A stretch of 64,000 nt of DNA, from NCBI GenBank assembly GCA_934691935.1, contig CAKUTH010000004.1, forward strand, positions 62,001 through 126,000, read 5' to 3'. Positions 1-9,588 of the stretch are shown in pieces (within the stretch, counting starts at the first letter, position 1; every line of letters begins with the position of its first letter). This DNA is from an uncultured Candidatus Melainabacteria bacterium (GTDB lineage Bacteria; Cyanobacteriota; Vampirovibrionia; Gastranaerophilales; Gastranaerophilaceae). The translations under genes were made by a program, and so were the position numbers. The notes beneath the pieces were generated by a model. The model worked only from the letters and a program-made list of their open reading frames with translations, was not told the DNA's origin and searched no databases.

Positions 1-57
1 TCACTATATAATGTATACTAAGAATAAATGAATGAATTTATATAACGAGGTATCTTA

Positions 58-768
58 ATGAAGAAAGCATTTACTTTAGCGGAAGTATTAATTACATTAG
101 GGATTATCGGTGTCGTCGCTGCAATGACATTGCCGACACTAATCCAAAATCAACAAAAACGCTCACTAGAAGTTGCAACACAAAAATTCTACTCAACAAT
201 GTCACAAGCAGTGAAAAAATACATGGCAGATGAAGGCGTGGACGATTTGAGAAATACACCTATTGCTGGCTCTAGTGGTGAAACTGATGAAGTATTAGAA
301 AAACTTTTTTTAAATAAATACCTAAAAATTGTAAAAAAATGTAAAAATACTAGTGAATGTTTTGCCAGTCAATATAGAGGCTGGGATGGAACTGGAGAAC
401 GTGGAATACCAGAAAATTACGACTTTGGATATGGGGACACTTATATTTTATCAGATGGTTCTGTAATAAAGATAGACAGTGATGTTATGATTGATATATG
501 GGTAGATGTTAACGGCAAAAAAGGTCCAAACAGAGTTGGGTATGATTTGTGGAGTATGTCTTTATATTACGATGGAGTTATTGAAGAAAGCTCTATTGGT
601 CCTGAATGTAGAGGAAGGATTGATTCCAAATATAATGATGATTTCTATAAGTGTGAAGAAAAGTCTGCGCATGAGAAACGTGAAGAACGTTTTGAAAATT
701 GCAAAAATAGTACTTACGGTGGCTGTTTTGGACACTTTTTAGAAAACAATTTCAAGTTTGATTATTAA
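58..768 (+). CDS. type IV pilin-like prepilin (236 aa)
   Basis: Predicted pseudopilin or minor pilin, exported and cleaved by prepilin peptidase, then assembled in a type IV pilus or type II secretion-like fibre. The N-terminus has a short basic leader (MKKA) followed by FTLAEVLITLGIIGVV, the class III signal with the conserved Glu at +5 and a hydrophobic helix to about residue 27. The residue before the cleavage point is Ala instead of the usual Gly. The rest is a globular head with several Cys (for example around residues 95-101 and in the last 50 residues) that may form disulfides, and a VNGKKGPN motif seen in related pilins. The start has a GAGG-type SD 7 nt upstream. It stands alone, followed by an intergenic repeat element. 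The family call is firm; the specific pilus system is unknown. Confidence 0.85.
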   Translation: MKKAFTLAEVLITLGIIGVVAAMTLPTLIQNQQKRSLEVATQKFYSTMSQAVKKYMADEGVDDLRNTPIAGSSGETDEVLEKLFLNKYLKIVKKCKNTSECFASQYRGWDGTGERGIPENYDFGYGDTYILSDGSVIKIDSDVMIDIWVDVNGKKGPNRVGYDLWSMSLYYDGVIEESSIGPECRGRIDSKYNDDFYKCEEKSAHEKREERFENCKNSTYGGCFGHFLENNFKFDY

Positions 769-774
769 AATATT

Positions 775-919
775 TCCTCCCCTTGTTAGGGGAGGTTAGG
801 TGGGGTATCATCCCGTAAAGGTAATTATAAATATATGTTTGCAACCCACCCCTACCCTCCCTTGATAGGGAGGGAGCAAAATATTTCTTCCTCACTTACT
901 TACGGACTTACTTACTCAC
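775..919. repeat. intergenic GC-hairpin repeat plus heptad tract
   Basis: The gap before rimO holds two small hairpins (CCTCCCC...GGGGAGG near 775-795 and CCCTCCC...GGGAGGG near 855-875) whose outer arms, TTAGGTGGGG and a CCCACCCCTA-like copy, are themselves complementary. The unit can therefore fold as one large inverted repeat. A tract of CTTACTTACGGACTTACTTACT type follows at about 889-919. Similar elements occur near 17216, 19087 and 21952. No gene is seen here. Confidence 0.6.
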
Positions 920-1040
920 TATGAAAAGCTGACTTGTTTTGCTCCCGTGCGCAATGACAGGTAATTATCCCAACATTTAACAAATCTACTGATTACAAAA
1001 TTTTTTATTCATGTTAAAGTGGTTTTAAAAGAGGTAAAAT

Positions 1041-2354
1041 ATGAAAATTGCTTTGTTAAATCACGGATGTGCAAAAAATTTAGTAGATAGTGAATTGATG
1101 TTGGGATTGCTTGCTCAAAAGGGTTTTGAGGTTACTTTGGATGAAAACGATGCAGATATTGTCGTAATTAACACTTGCTCGTTTATTCAAGATGCTGAAC
1201 AAGAATCTGTTCAATCTATTTTGCAAGTTGCGCAAAGTGGCAAAAAGGTTGTTGTGGCAGGGTGTTTGCCACAAAAATATAAAGGTGATTTAAAAAAAGC
1301 AATTCCAGAAATTTCAGGTATTGTTGGCACATCGGATATTAAAGAAATTGTCAACGTAGTAGAACAAGTTGCAGAAAATAATAATTATATCGCAAAAGTT
1401 TCAGAAAAACCTGATTATATCTATCCAGAAAACATTGAACGCCAGCAAATCACAGTCGGCGCAAGCTCATATATAAAAATTGCTGACGGTTGTAATTATC
1501 ATTGCGGATACTGTATTATTCCGAATTTGAGAGGCGAATATCATTCCAGAACAATGGAAAGTATCCTTAGCGAGGCAAAACAACTGGTCAAAAAAGGCGT
1601 AACTGAAATTGTTTTAATCGCACAAGATACAACAAGCTACGGTATAGATTTGTATGGAAAGCAAAAATTGCCTGAACTTCTCGAAAAATTAAACGAAATA
1701 GACGGTTTGGGCTGGATAAGAATTATGTACGCTTACCCATCTCAAATGTCAGATGAATTAATCGAAACTATCGCAAAATTAGACAAAGCAGTTAAGTATG
1801 TTGATTTGCCGTTGCAACATTGTAACGCAGAAGTCTTGAAAGCTATGCGCAGACCAGTTATGGATTATCGCAAATTGGTCGGTAAAATAAGAGCAAAAAT
1901 TCCAAATGTCGCAATCAGAACAGCTTTTATCGTGGGATATCCAGGAGAAACTGAAGAACAATTTAACGAGTTATATGAATTCGTGAAAGAAATGCGATTT
2001 GAAAAAATGGGTGTTTTTGAATATTCAAGAGAAAAAAATACGGTTTCTTACTCAATGTCAGAGCAAGTTCCTGCAAAAATCAAAAAACAAAGACGTAATA
2101 AATTAATGAAATTACAACAAAAAATATCAAAAGAAATCAACGAAAGCTATATAGGCAAAACAATCCCTTGTATTGTAGAGGGTTATACCGATGATGGTGT
2201 AGTTTTAATGCGTTCTCAACACGATGCGCCAGAAATTGACGGTATGGTCTATGCTTCATCGGCAGAACAGGTTGTTCCTGGCGATATTGAAAATGTTTTG
2301 ATAGAACGCGTTGATGAATACGATTTGTTCGGAACTATTCAAGCTACGGCTTAG
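1041..2354 (+). CDS. rimO: ribosomal protein S12 methylthiotransferase RimO
   Basis: Radical-SAM enzyme that adds a methylthio group to the conserved Asp of ribosomal protein S12. Three domains are visible. The UPF0004 domain starts LLNHGCAKNLVDSE and has cysteines in NHGC (C10), INTC and AGC for the auxiliary cluster. The radical SAM core has CNYHCGYC (C151, C155, C158). A C-terminal TRAM domain covers about residues 375-437. The 437-residue length is normal for the family. HGCAKNLVDSE and the motif following the SAM cysteines are RimO-type rather than MiaB-type. The start has an AGAGG SD 8 nt upstream. The flippase downstream follows after 76 bp. Confidence 0.95.
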   Translation: MKIALLNHGCAKNLVDSELMLGLLAQKGFEVTLDENDADIVVINTCSFIQDAEQESVQSILQVAQSGKKVVVAGCLPQKYKGDLKKAIPEISGIVGTSDIKEIVNVVEQVAENNNYIAKVSEKPDYIYPENIERQQITVGASSYIKIADGCNYHCGYCIIPNLRGEYHSRTMESILSEAKQLVKKGVTEIVLIAQDTTSYGIDLYGKQKLPELLEKLNEIDGLGWIRIMYAYPSQMSDELIETIAKLDKAVKYVDLPLQHCNAEVLKAMRRPVMDYRKLVGKIRAKIPNVAIRTAFIVGYPGETEEQFNELYEFVKEMRFEKMGVFEYSREKNTVSYSMSEQVPAKIKKQRRNKLMKLQQKISKEINESYIGKTIPCIVEGYTDDGVVLMRSQHDAPEIDGMVYASSAEQVVPGDIENVLIERVDEYDLFGTIQATA

Positions 2355-2430
2355 GAGTTTTTGGACTGTTAACTTGCATAAAACAAAAATTTTGATAATA
2401 TAAAATAATAACTAAAAAGTAGGATAAAAT

Positions 2431-3885
2431 ATGGAATTCGTAGAAAATAGAGAAGTTGAAAAAGAACAGTTAAAAGCGATATTTAGAGATATGGCAAAGT
2501 ATTCGCCTTCAAAGATTGTCGGAATGCTCGGTAATGCCATAATCGTTCCTGTTTATACCAGCTTGTTGTCACCAGAACAATATGGTTTGTATTCTCTTTC
2601 TATCGCGGTTTTATCGTTCTTGTGCATAATCTTTTCTGACTGGGTAGGGTTATCTGGTTTGAGATTTTTTAAACATCACCAAATGTCGCAGGATATGCCA
2701 AAATATTTGACTACTTTAATAACCATGTTGGCGTCAAATATTTGTTTGATGTTTATTTTGTCATTTATATTTAGGCAAAACTTCTATGACTTTTTCCATA
2801 TTCCAGTAAAATATTTCTTTGCAATATTATTTTTAATTATACCTGTTGCGATTAGAGCTTTGTTGTTCCAATTGTTGAGGGCACAGTTAAAATCCATTGC
2901 ATTCACGGTTTCTACAATCGCAAACCAATTTATGACAATTCTTTTGTCAATATTCTTTGTGAAAGTTTGTCACATGGGAGCAATAGCTTTGCTTTTAGGT
3001 ATGGCTGTTTCAATTACTTTGACCGATATTTTGTTGATATTCCAGAGTAATGTTTTATCTTGGTTTAGATTACAAAAGATTGAATGGAAATCTGTCATGC
3101 CAATTATGATGTACGGAATACCAATTGCCGCAACATCATTGAGCGCATGGATAATTAACCAAAGCAACAAATTTATTATGAACAGTATCCACGGATTTTC
3201 TCAAGTTGGAATTGTAGGGGTTGCTTATGGCTTGACATTACCGTTATTAATGACGATTTTCTCAATAATTACAGTGGCTGCAATTCCGCGTATTATCAAC
3301 ATGTATGAAGAAAAAATTGATGTAAGACCTTTGATTTCAAGGTTTACTGGCTATTTTATATTAATTGCTTTGCCTATAATTACTGTTATTTCTATATATT
3401 CGGTTGATTATGTTCAAATGTTGTCGTCTAATGACAAGTTCTTAGATGCGTTTAAACTTGTACCATATTTTGCGTTTGGAACATTTTTTATGGCATTAAC
3501 AGACTATACAACATTGCAATATCACTTAGCGAATAAAACTTACATAGATTTTATAATCAAGTTGACATCAGGTATTGTGGGAGTAATTTTAAATATTATG
3601 TTAATCCCTCAATATGGACTTGTTGGAGTTGGTGTCGCAACTTTGAGCGCAAACTTTTTGTACTTCTTGCTAAGTATAATCATAGTTTTACCTAATTTGA
3701 GATTGATTTATCCAACACTAACACTTAGTAGAATATTAATATCACTTGTTTTTAGCTCAGGCGTATATTATTTGTTTGCACAAACTTGTAAATTGCCAGC
3801 ATTGTTTGAAATGATAACTTTGCTTGTTGTATTCTATGCAATTTATTTTGCGTTGGCGAAAACAATAATGAAACGTCCTGAATAG
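2431..3885 (+). CDS. MOP-superfamily polysaccharide flippase-like membrane protein
   Basis: Integral membrane protein of 484 residues with about 12-14 hydrophobic helices after a short charged N-terminus (about residues 1-25). The pattern matches the Wzx/MATE-like polysaccharide exporter group: an early IVPVYTSLLSPEQYGLYSL segment, then paired helices through the length. Such proteins flip lipid-linked oligosaccharides across the inner membrane. The substrate is unknown because no glycosyltransferase cluster lies nearby. SD AGGA lies 8 nt before the ATG. It stands between rimO and the adhesin gene and may serve envelope or surface glycan synthesis (inference). Confidence 0.8.
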   Translation: MEFVENREVEKEQLKAIFRDMAKYSPSKIVGMLGNAIIVPVYTSLLSPEQYGLYSLSIAVLSFLCIIFSDWVGLSGLRFFKHHQMSQDMPKYLTTLITMLASNICLMFILSFIFRQNFYDFFHIPVKYFFAILFLIIPVAIRALLFQLLRAQLKSIAFTVSTIANQFMTILLSIFFVKVCHMGAIALLLGMAVSITLTDILLIFQSNVLSWFRLQKIEWKSVMPIMMYGIPIAATSLSAWIINQSNKFIMNSIHGFSQVGIVGVAYGLTLPLLMTIFSIITVAAIPRIINMYEEKIDVRPLISRFTGYFILIALPIITVISIYSVDYVQMLSSNDKFLDAFKLVPYFAFGTFFMALTDYTTLQYHLANKTYIDFIIKLTSGIVGVILNIMLIPQYGLVGVGVATLSANFLYFLLSIIIVLPNLRLIYPTLTLSRILISLVFSSGVYYLFAQTCKLPALFEMITLLVVFYAIYFALAKTIMKRPE

Positions 3886-4041
3886 TTCTTAATTAATATT
3901 TGATTAATATTTGTTAACATTTTGGCAAAATTTTTTATTTACGATTTTAAATATATTAAATAATTGTAATAAAAAATAGAAAATCAATTGTGCTTTTGCT
4001 AGAATGCACGTATTGATTAGGAACTTGAAAGGATAAATAGC

Positions 4042-7000
4042 ATGCTTCAGATAAAACACGGTAAAAGGAAAGTTGTGGCTTCCGCTCTAACATTTTGTTT
4101 CTTTTTACAACAATCATTTTGTTTGCAGGTTTTAGCTACTAATATTACAGGCGCTGGAGTTACGCAAAACGGTAATATCTTTGATATTCGACCAGATGCG
4201 TCAAATGGTGATATAGGTTATAGAAAAGGTCAAAATTTTGATTTGAGTAAAGGGGATATTGCGAATTTAATATTCCACGATGATGTTAAAGGCAGTGATA
4301 TTTCGACATTTATTAACTTGATTGATAACCAAATTAATATTAACGGTATCGTAAATTCAATCAACAAAAATGGTGGTTTTACTAACGGGCATGTCGTGTT
4401 TGTTTCACCAAAAGGCATGGTTGTAGGTTCTAGCGGTGTATTGAACGTAGGTTCTTTATCTGTATTTACACCTGATAGCACATCTTATGAAAAATATAAA
4501 AGAGATGTAAGCGTTCCTTCTTTGATTTCAAAATATGCTGAAAGACTTGGACAAGGCGATGCAACAGTAAAAATTGACGGAAGTGTTTTAGCTCGCAACT
4601 TTGTAAATATCAATGCCGCAAATGTTGATGTAACTGGTAATGGACTAGTTATGGCAGGTGTTAAAGATGCTACAAAACTGCTTTCTCATGCTCAAGCTAA
4701 AAATCTTTTTGATAAATTAGTAAATACTGACAATATGAATGCAAATTCATTTACAGGTGATGCAGGCAGTATCAAAATTGTTTCTTATGGAAACAATGGC
4801 GGAACAAATATTTCTGGATTGATGAAAAACTTTGGAGCTGGTAATACTGAAATTACAAATGCGGGTTCTAAAGGTATAAATATTTCTGGTAAATCGTTCA
4901 ATTCAAATGGAAAAACATTACTTGATAACAAAGCTGGAAGTGTAAACATCTCAGGAAATGTTGTCAACGCAAAGGATATTATTTCAATTAAAAACACAGG
5001 TGATGGTATTTTAATTGCATCAACAGGTAAGGTTGCAAACAATGGCAGTGATGTTTTTGTTTCGAACACAGGTGCTGAAGGAATTAAAATTCAAGGAAAA
5101 GTTTCAGGACGAGATATTTATGTTGATAACCAAAATTCAGATGTTGTAATAGGTTATAACACAGGTTCTAACTACATAGATGCAAATCGTGATGTTAATA
5201 TTAAAATTAACAACGGAAATTTATTAAACTATGGCACTAAAGCAATTCTTATCAAAAACGATGAATCTGGTAACGGCAAACTTAATATTGAAGTTACAAA
5301 CGGATCTATAGGAAAAGAAGTTGGACCTTGTGACGGTAATACTTGCACAGGTATTGGCCCAGATGCAAGAGATTTGACAAAATCAATTAATACAAAAATC
5401 AGCGGAACTGTTAGAGCAATAAGTTCTGGTAAAGATTCTTTAGTAAATCTTGCAAGTTTAGATACAGATTTAAAAGTTGATCAAATTAAAGCTGATGGTA
5501 GAGTAATTTTGTTGGCAGACGATTCAGCAAAAAAAGGTTCAAGAGCATTTAATATTGTAAACCGTGCTTCTGATTCTTCAAAACCAAACGTAGAAGGTAA
5601 CGGAATTTCTATTATAGCAAGTGGAAATATCGGCGAAAATGGAAATGCTTTGACTTTCAGACAAAACGGTTATACATATAACCGCGAAGGCGATGATGCC
5701 CGTGACCCACACGTGAAAGATAATATCAATAAATCAGGCAATGGCGTTGATATGTTAGCAATTGGCAATATCAATGTTAAAGGTATGGATTCTGCTGATG
5801 GCAAAAAACTCGATACAAAAGTATGTTCGTTGATTTCAAGAACAGGTGATGTTAATGCAGAATTTTCTGGAAACACTTATATTAGAGAAACAACTGCGAA
5901 CAAAAATATTAATATAACAACTCGTGGTAAAAACTTGTATATTGACCACCTTGGAGAAGTCCCAACATACCCTCAAGATTACTATGGACCTAATAAAAAT
6001 ATCCATCCAGAAAGAGTAAAATTGGTTGCACTTGATTTGGGTACAAAATGGGATGAAAACGAAAAACCTGAATATAGAAATGCATCAGATTCTACAATTA
6101 TTGTTAAAAATGGTACACTCAAAGGCGATGGAAATAAACGACCTTCTGGTGATCAAGATTTGACAATGGTTGCCGATAATGCTTACGCTGGTGGATATTA
6201 CTTTAATATGGGAAAACACCGTAACGGCGGAGTTTCTACAGTGACAAAAGATCCTACAACAAATACTTTAACAAATGCAAATAATCCTGATGTTCCTGTT
6301 TCAATCAGAACAAAAGCAGTAAGACCTGAGGATGTTAAGGTTATAGGCAAAGATGAGGACGAACGTAATTACTATTATGGTGGTAGCGGACAAGGTGATG
6401 ACCCTAACTATGATGGTGTTAAAGACGGTGGCAAAAAAGGTAGTGAAGATGATGATGACAACCTAGTTGTACCAGTAGATGAAGAAATTATTGTTGATAC
6501 TGACAATGATACAGATACCGATAACGATACAGATACTGACTTAGACACAGATACTGATATTGATACTGATACAGATATGGATACTGACACAGATACTGAT
6601 ACTGATGTCGATAATGATACAGACACTGATACCGATAACGATACGGATATTGACACAGATACAGACAGTGATACAGATTTAGACACCGATACTGATATGG
6701 ATACGGATAACGATACCGACACAGACAATGACACCGACAACGATACAGATACTGACTTAGATACAGACACTGATATTGATACCGATACAGATATGGATAC
6801 TGACACAGATACTGATACTGACGTCGACAATGATACAGACACTGATACCGATAACGATACAGATATTGACACAGATACAGACGTGGATTCAGATACCGAT
6901 ACGGATACGGATTTGGATATTGATACAGACACCGATACGGATATAGACACAGACACTGATACTGATGTGGATACAGATACTGATACAGATGCAGATACTG

Positions 7001-7431
7001 ACACGGATGACGATATAACAGTTCCTGATGAAGATATGGGACGTCGAGTTTACAAACAAAGAGTCTTGGATAATCCAATCTATGGTATAGATAAACGTCA
7101 ACACTTTAGATTCAATGCAAATGAAAGTTCTACACCGATAAACTTGGCAGATAATGCGAAAATCAATTCTGTACTTGATATATCAAGAGGTGGTATGGCT
7201 GTATCACACCATAACAGTTTAAAAGTTGGTGATGTAATTCCTGTAAAATTCACTTACGGAGATTTGAATATCAACACTGACGTAAAAATTGTTTCGGCAA
7301 CAGACAGACGTGCAGGAACAGAGTTTGTAAACCTTGATCAGGCAACTGCAAACAAGATATTGTATATGAACATTATGTTGAAAGAGCAGATGGCTGCAAA
7401 ATACAAAAACAACCTTTCTTATATTAAATAA
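4042..7431 (+). CDS. LktA-type filamentous adhesin with Asp-Thr repeat and C-terminal PilZ domain
   Basis: Large secreted-type protein of 1129 residues. Residues 1-33 form a signal peptide-like segment: a basic start, then a hydrophobic stretch with FCFFLQQSF, ending LQVLA. Residues about 34-160 resemble the N-terminal TPS/haemagglutination domain of filamentous adhesins (GNIFDIRP, NLIDNQININGIVNS, FVSPKGMVVGSSGVLNVGSL). Residues about 160-780 are beta-helix-like repeats rich in N, G, I and V. Residues 819-991 are an acidic D-T-D repeat with a variable residue (N, L, I, M, V, S, A) about every sixth position. The last 130 residues read as a PilZ domain, with R1019-x3-R1023 and D1046-x-S-x-x-G1051, the c-di-GMP-binding motifs, then a GTEF motif. 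An intact PilZ on an exported protein is unexpected. No TpsB-type exporter is in the window. SD AAAGGA precedes the ATG. Confidence 0.85.
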   Translation: MLQIKHGKRKVVASALTFCFFLQQSFCLQVLATNITGAGVTQNGNIFDIRPDASNGDIGYRKGQNFDLSKGDIANLIFHDDVKGSDISTFINLIDNQININGIVNSINKNGGFTNGHVVFVSPKGMVVGSSGVLNVGSLSVFTPDSTSYEKYKRDVSVPSLISKYAERLGQGDATVKIDGSVLARNFVNINAANVDVTGNGLVMAGVKDATKLLSHAQAKNLFDKLVNTDNMNANSFTGDAGSIKIVSYGNNGGTNISGLMKNFGAGNTEITNAGSKGINISGKSFNSNGKTLLDNKAGSVNISGNVVNAKDIISIKNTGDGILIASTGKVANNGSDVFVSNTGAEGIKIQGKVSGRDIYVDNQNSDVVIGYNTGSNYIDANRDVNIKINNGNLLNYGTKAILIKNDESGNGKLNIEVTNGSIGKEVGPCDGNTCTGIGPDARDLTKSINTKISGTVRAISSGKDSLVNLASLDTDLKVDQIKADGRVILLADDSAKKGSRAFNIVNRASDSSKPNVEGNGISIIASGNIGENGNALTFRQNGYTYNREGDDARDPHVKDNINKSGNGVDMLAIGNINVKGMDSADGKKLDTKVCSLISRTGDVNAEFSGNTYIRETTANKNINITTRGKNLYIDHLGEVPTYPQDYYGPNKNIHPERVKLVALDLGTKWDENEKPEYRNASDSTIIVKNGTLKGDGNKRPSGDQDLTMVADNAYAGGYYFNMGKHRNGGVSTVTKDPTTNTLTNANNPDVPVSIRTKAVRPEDVKVIGKDEDERNYYYGGSGQGDDPNYDGVKDGGKKGSEDDDDNLVVPVDEEIIVDTDNDTDTDNDTDTDLDTDTDIDTDTDMDTDTDTDTDVDNDTDTDTDNDTDIDTDTDSDTDLDTDTDMDTDNDTDTDNDTDNDTDTDLDTDTDIDTDTDMDTDTDTDTDVDNDTDTDTDNDTDIDTDTDVDSDTDTDTDLDIDTDTDTDIDTDTDTDVDTDTDTDADTDTDDDITVPDEDMGRRVYKQRVLDNPIYGIDKRQHFRFNANESSTPINLADNAKINSVLDISRGGMAVSHHNSLKVGDVIPVKFTYGDLNINTDVKIVSATDRRAGTEFVNLDQATANKILYMNIMLKEQMAAKYKNNLSYIK
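6496..7014 (+). repeat. Asp-Thr coding repeat with internal 147-nt duplication
   Basis: About 173 codons made almost only of GAY and ACN triplets encode the D-T-D linker of the adhesin. Within it a 147-nt unit at 6520-6666 recurs at 6736-6882, offset 216 nt (72 codons), with only scattered silent changes. Such a tract is prone to recombination and length change in multiples of three. Confidence 0.9.
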
Positions 7432-7456
7432 TCAGAAAGTCGAAAATAAAAGATAA

Positions 7457-7488
7457 TAAAAAAGCTAGTCAATTGATTAGCTTTTTTT
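7457..7488. terminator. bidirectional rho-independent terminator
   Basis: Hairpin AAAGCTAGTC/GATTAGCTTT with an A-tract on one side and a T-tract on the other, between the convergent adhesin gene and the 570-residue gene. It can serve both strands. Confidence 0.85.
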
Positions 7489-7489
7489 A

Positions 7490-9202
7490 TTATGCGTATG
7501 CTCTACGAGCTCTGTATGACTCATTGCTTCTCATAATTCTAGCCATTCTAGGGTCACTATTCAAATCCCATTGAGAAGCGTGTCTTTTATTTGAAGTTCT
7601 ATTGTTTTGTGACATTCCGTATATTGAAGCAAGTGTCATAAAACCTTGGTTCATTTGTTGCATTCTATCTCCCCAGCTAGTAGAAGATTTGCTGATTTTT
7701 TTCGATGCTTCGTTTCTGAATTTTTTCAATGTAGCTTTGCTTGCTGTTTTTGCGTTTGCACCTTGTTTGCCTATTTGCGTTTCAAATTCTTTGCTCACTC
7801 TATCTGCAGACTTTTGACCCTCAGTTTTTCCAGCTTCGGTCAATTTACCTTTATTTAGTAAATCTTTACGATTTAGAGTTGCTTTTTCGCCGTTCATTTG
7901 AGATTGCAAATCTTTACTAATAGATTTTCTCATATCTTTTCTTGACATGCCATTAAGTTGGCTGTCACTCATACCCTTAACTTGTTCTTTAGCGGCTTTA
8001 TCTGCAGCCACTTTGTTTAGTGATTCATTTGCTTTTGTGTTAATGCTGTCAAAATTCGATTTCAAGTTTGTAGTGCTTTTGTAAGCAGCTGTTCCTGCTT
8101 GAACTGCCATTGCAGCGCTTTGCATAGCTCCCATAATGTTGCCTTCTGCTGCGTAAGATGCTGTTTTTGTTATATTTGCTGCCGCAACACCATATTGCCC
8201 AACCATTTCAGCGACTGTACCAACTTTAGACATTACTGAACCTACAGGTATCATCCAAGCTGTCCAAGGTGCAGCAGTACCAGCAGCCATCATTGCTTGA
8301 CCTAAAAGATTTAAAGTTTGACCAGCTGTTTGAACTAATGCACTGTATTTTTCAACTTCTGTCGCAACATTCAAAATTTTGCTAGTTTCGCCTTGTTGTT
8401 GGTTCATTGCTTTTACATTTTTGTTGTTAACTTTAATATACTGAGCATTTACTTTATTCATTTGAGTAATTGTTCTTGTTTGATTTCTTTGCAATGAATA
8501 AACAATTTTGCCGTTAGATTGCATCAAACCGACTTTTGAGCCAATTAAAGTTTGAAGTTCTGTAATTTTTGCTTGGTCACCAGCATTTGTGGTTGATTGA
8601 CCAAAACCGCCCATTGAGAATGAATTTTTAGCTAACAAAGAGTTTAATTCGTTTTGAGCGCTGTTAACTTGTAGTTGAAGCTCATCATTTTCATTTGTGA
8701 TTTTTTCAAGTTTTTTATTGTCAGATTTTACTTGAGCTTCCAATTTAAGTTGTTGAGCTTTAAATTTTTTGTTATCTTGAGCAGTTTTTTTCTTTAGTTT
8801 AGTAGAGTTGTCGTTATAATTATCAACTTCTTTTTTTTGTTTTTCAGTTTTACTTCTTAATTCTTCAGCTTTTTCGCCTTGTGCTTTGACATCAGATGCT
8901 GCTGCTCTACCTTCAGATGCAGAACCTGGCATGTCTGAACCGTTGTCGTTAGAACCTCTGCTTTGAGTAGCTTCGATTGGTTTTTTGTTAAGGTCCGCAA
9001 GGCTTGCTGTAATGTTTGTGCTTGCAAGAGTTGTTACAGGTTTGCCGTCTTTAGTTTTATTAGGAGCGTTGAAAATAGAGCCTGTCATTTTCATGTATTC
9101 AGGCTTTGAATCAGCTTTTTTAACGCCACTGTTAGCCAAATTTGATTTAATGGCTGCAATTGCGTTAGCTTTTGCTTGATTGTATATGTTTGAAACGCCC
9201 AT
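7490..9202 (-). CDS. coiled-coil protein with central hydrophobic region, unknown function
   Basis: 570 residues, not recognised as a named family. The first about 105 residues are polar and low in structure. Residues about 108-190 are strongly charged and heptad-like (coiled coil), and about 255-280 form a second helical stretch. Residues about 285-370 are rich in Ala, Gly and Met with hydrophobic runs such as PWTAWMIPVG. The C-terminal 190 residues are Lys/Ser/Asn-rich. There is no cleavable signal peptide. Alternating coiled coil and hydrophobic helix recalls type III secretion translocators in layout only; no motif proves this. SD AGGAG lies 5 nt before the ATG. It is convergent with the adhesin gene and has its own upstream repeat-filled gap. 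Confidence 0.6.
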   Translation of the reverse strand: MGVSNIYNQAKANAIAAIKSNLANSGVKKADSKPEYMKMTGSIFNAPNKTKDGKPVTTLASTNITASLADLNKKPIEATQSRGSNDNGSDMPGSASEGRAAASDVKAQGEKAEELRSKTEKQKKEVDNYNDNSTKLKKKTAQDNKKFKAQQLKLEAQVKSDNKKLEKITNENDELQLQVNSAQNELNSLLAKNSFSMGGFGQSTTNAGDQAKITELQTLIGSKVGLMQSNGKIVYSLQRNQTRTITQMNKVNAQYIKVNNKNVKAMNQQQGETSKILNVATEVEKYSALVQTAGQTLNLLGQAMMAAGTAAPWTAWMIPVGSVMSKVGTVAEMVGQYGVAAANITKTASYAAEGNIMGAMQSAAMAVQAGTAAYKSTTNLKSNFDSINTKANESLNKVAADKAAKEQVKGMSDSQLNGMSRKDMRKSISKDLQSQMNGEKATLNRKDLLNKGKLTEAGKTEGQKSADRVSKEFETQIGKQGANAKTASKATLKKFRNEASKKISKSSTSWGDRMQQMNQGFMTLASIYGMSQNNRTSNKRHASQWDLNSDPRMARIMRSNESYRARRAYA

Positions 9203-9308
9203 AGCTCTCCTGTGTTTTTATCTCTCTTAAATATATAAAAACTTCCGCAAGCTCCCGATTTCAGCATGTTTACATGTTGTTACAAATGTTAATAATTGTG
9301 TTAGAAGT

Positions 9309-9485
9309 CGTTAAGACGATAAGACGATAAGTTCTTTACGTAAGTAAGTAGGTTAGTAGGTTAGTAGGTTAGTAAGAAGTTATAAGAAAATGTATTTCCA
9401 AGGTGAATGGTGAAGGTGCATTTTTTGAGCGCTAGCAAATGAATTGAACCTAGCGTCTTAACGACCTAACGACTTAACGTCTTAT
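9309..9485. repeat. heptad-type intergenic repeats in inverted arrangement
   Basis: The 386-bp gap upstream of fabI holds tandem 7-8 bp units. At 9309-9376 are CGTTAAGACGATAAGACGAT and then GTAAGTAAGTAGGTTAGTAG-type units. At 9449-9485 is CGTCTTAACGACCTAACGAC, broadly the reverse complement of the first set. The two blocks could pair as a long stem. No gene is seen in the gap. Confidence 0.6.
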
Positions 9486-9588
9486 TTTAAATTTCACTTC
9501 TCACATTCTTCATTTTTTATTGCCATTTTTTTTTATTCATGGTAATATTGGCTTGTATTTTAGTTAGTAAAAGAGGGAGATATAATTT

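Noticed and set aside
6408..7104. Minus-strand open frames of Ser-Val or Tyr-Gln repeats opposite the adhesin linker
   Set aside because: They are by-products of the GAY/ACN codon periodicity on the coding strand; no SD and no independent support.
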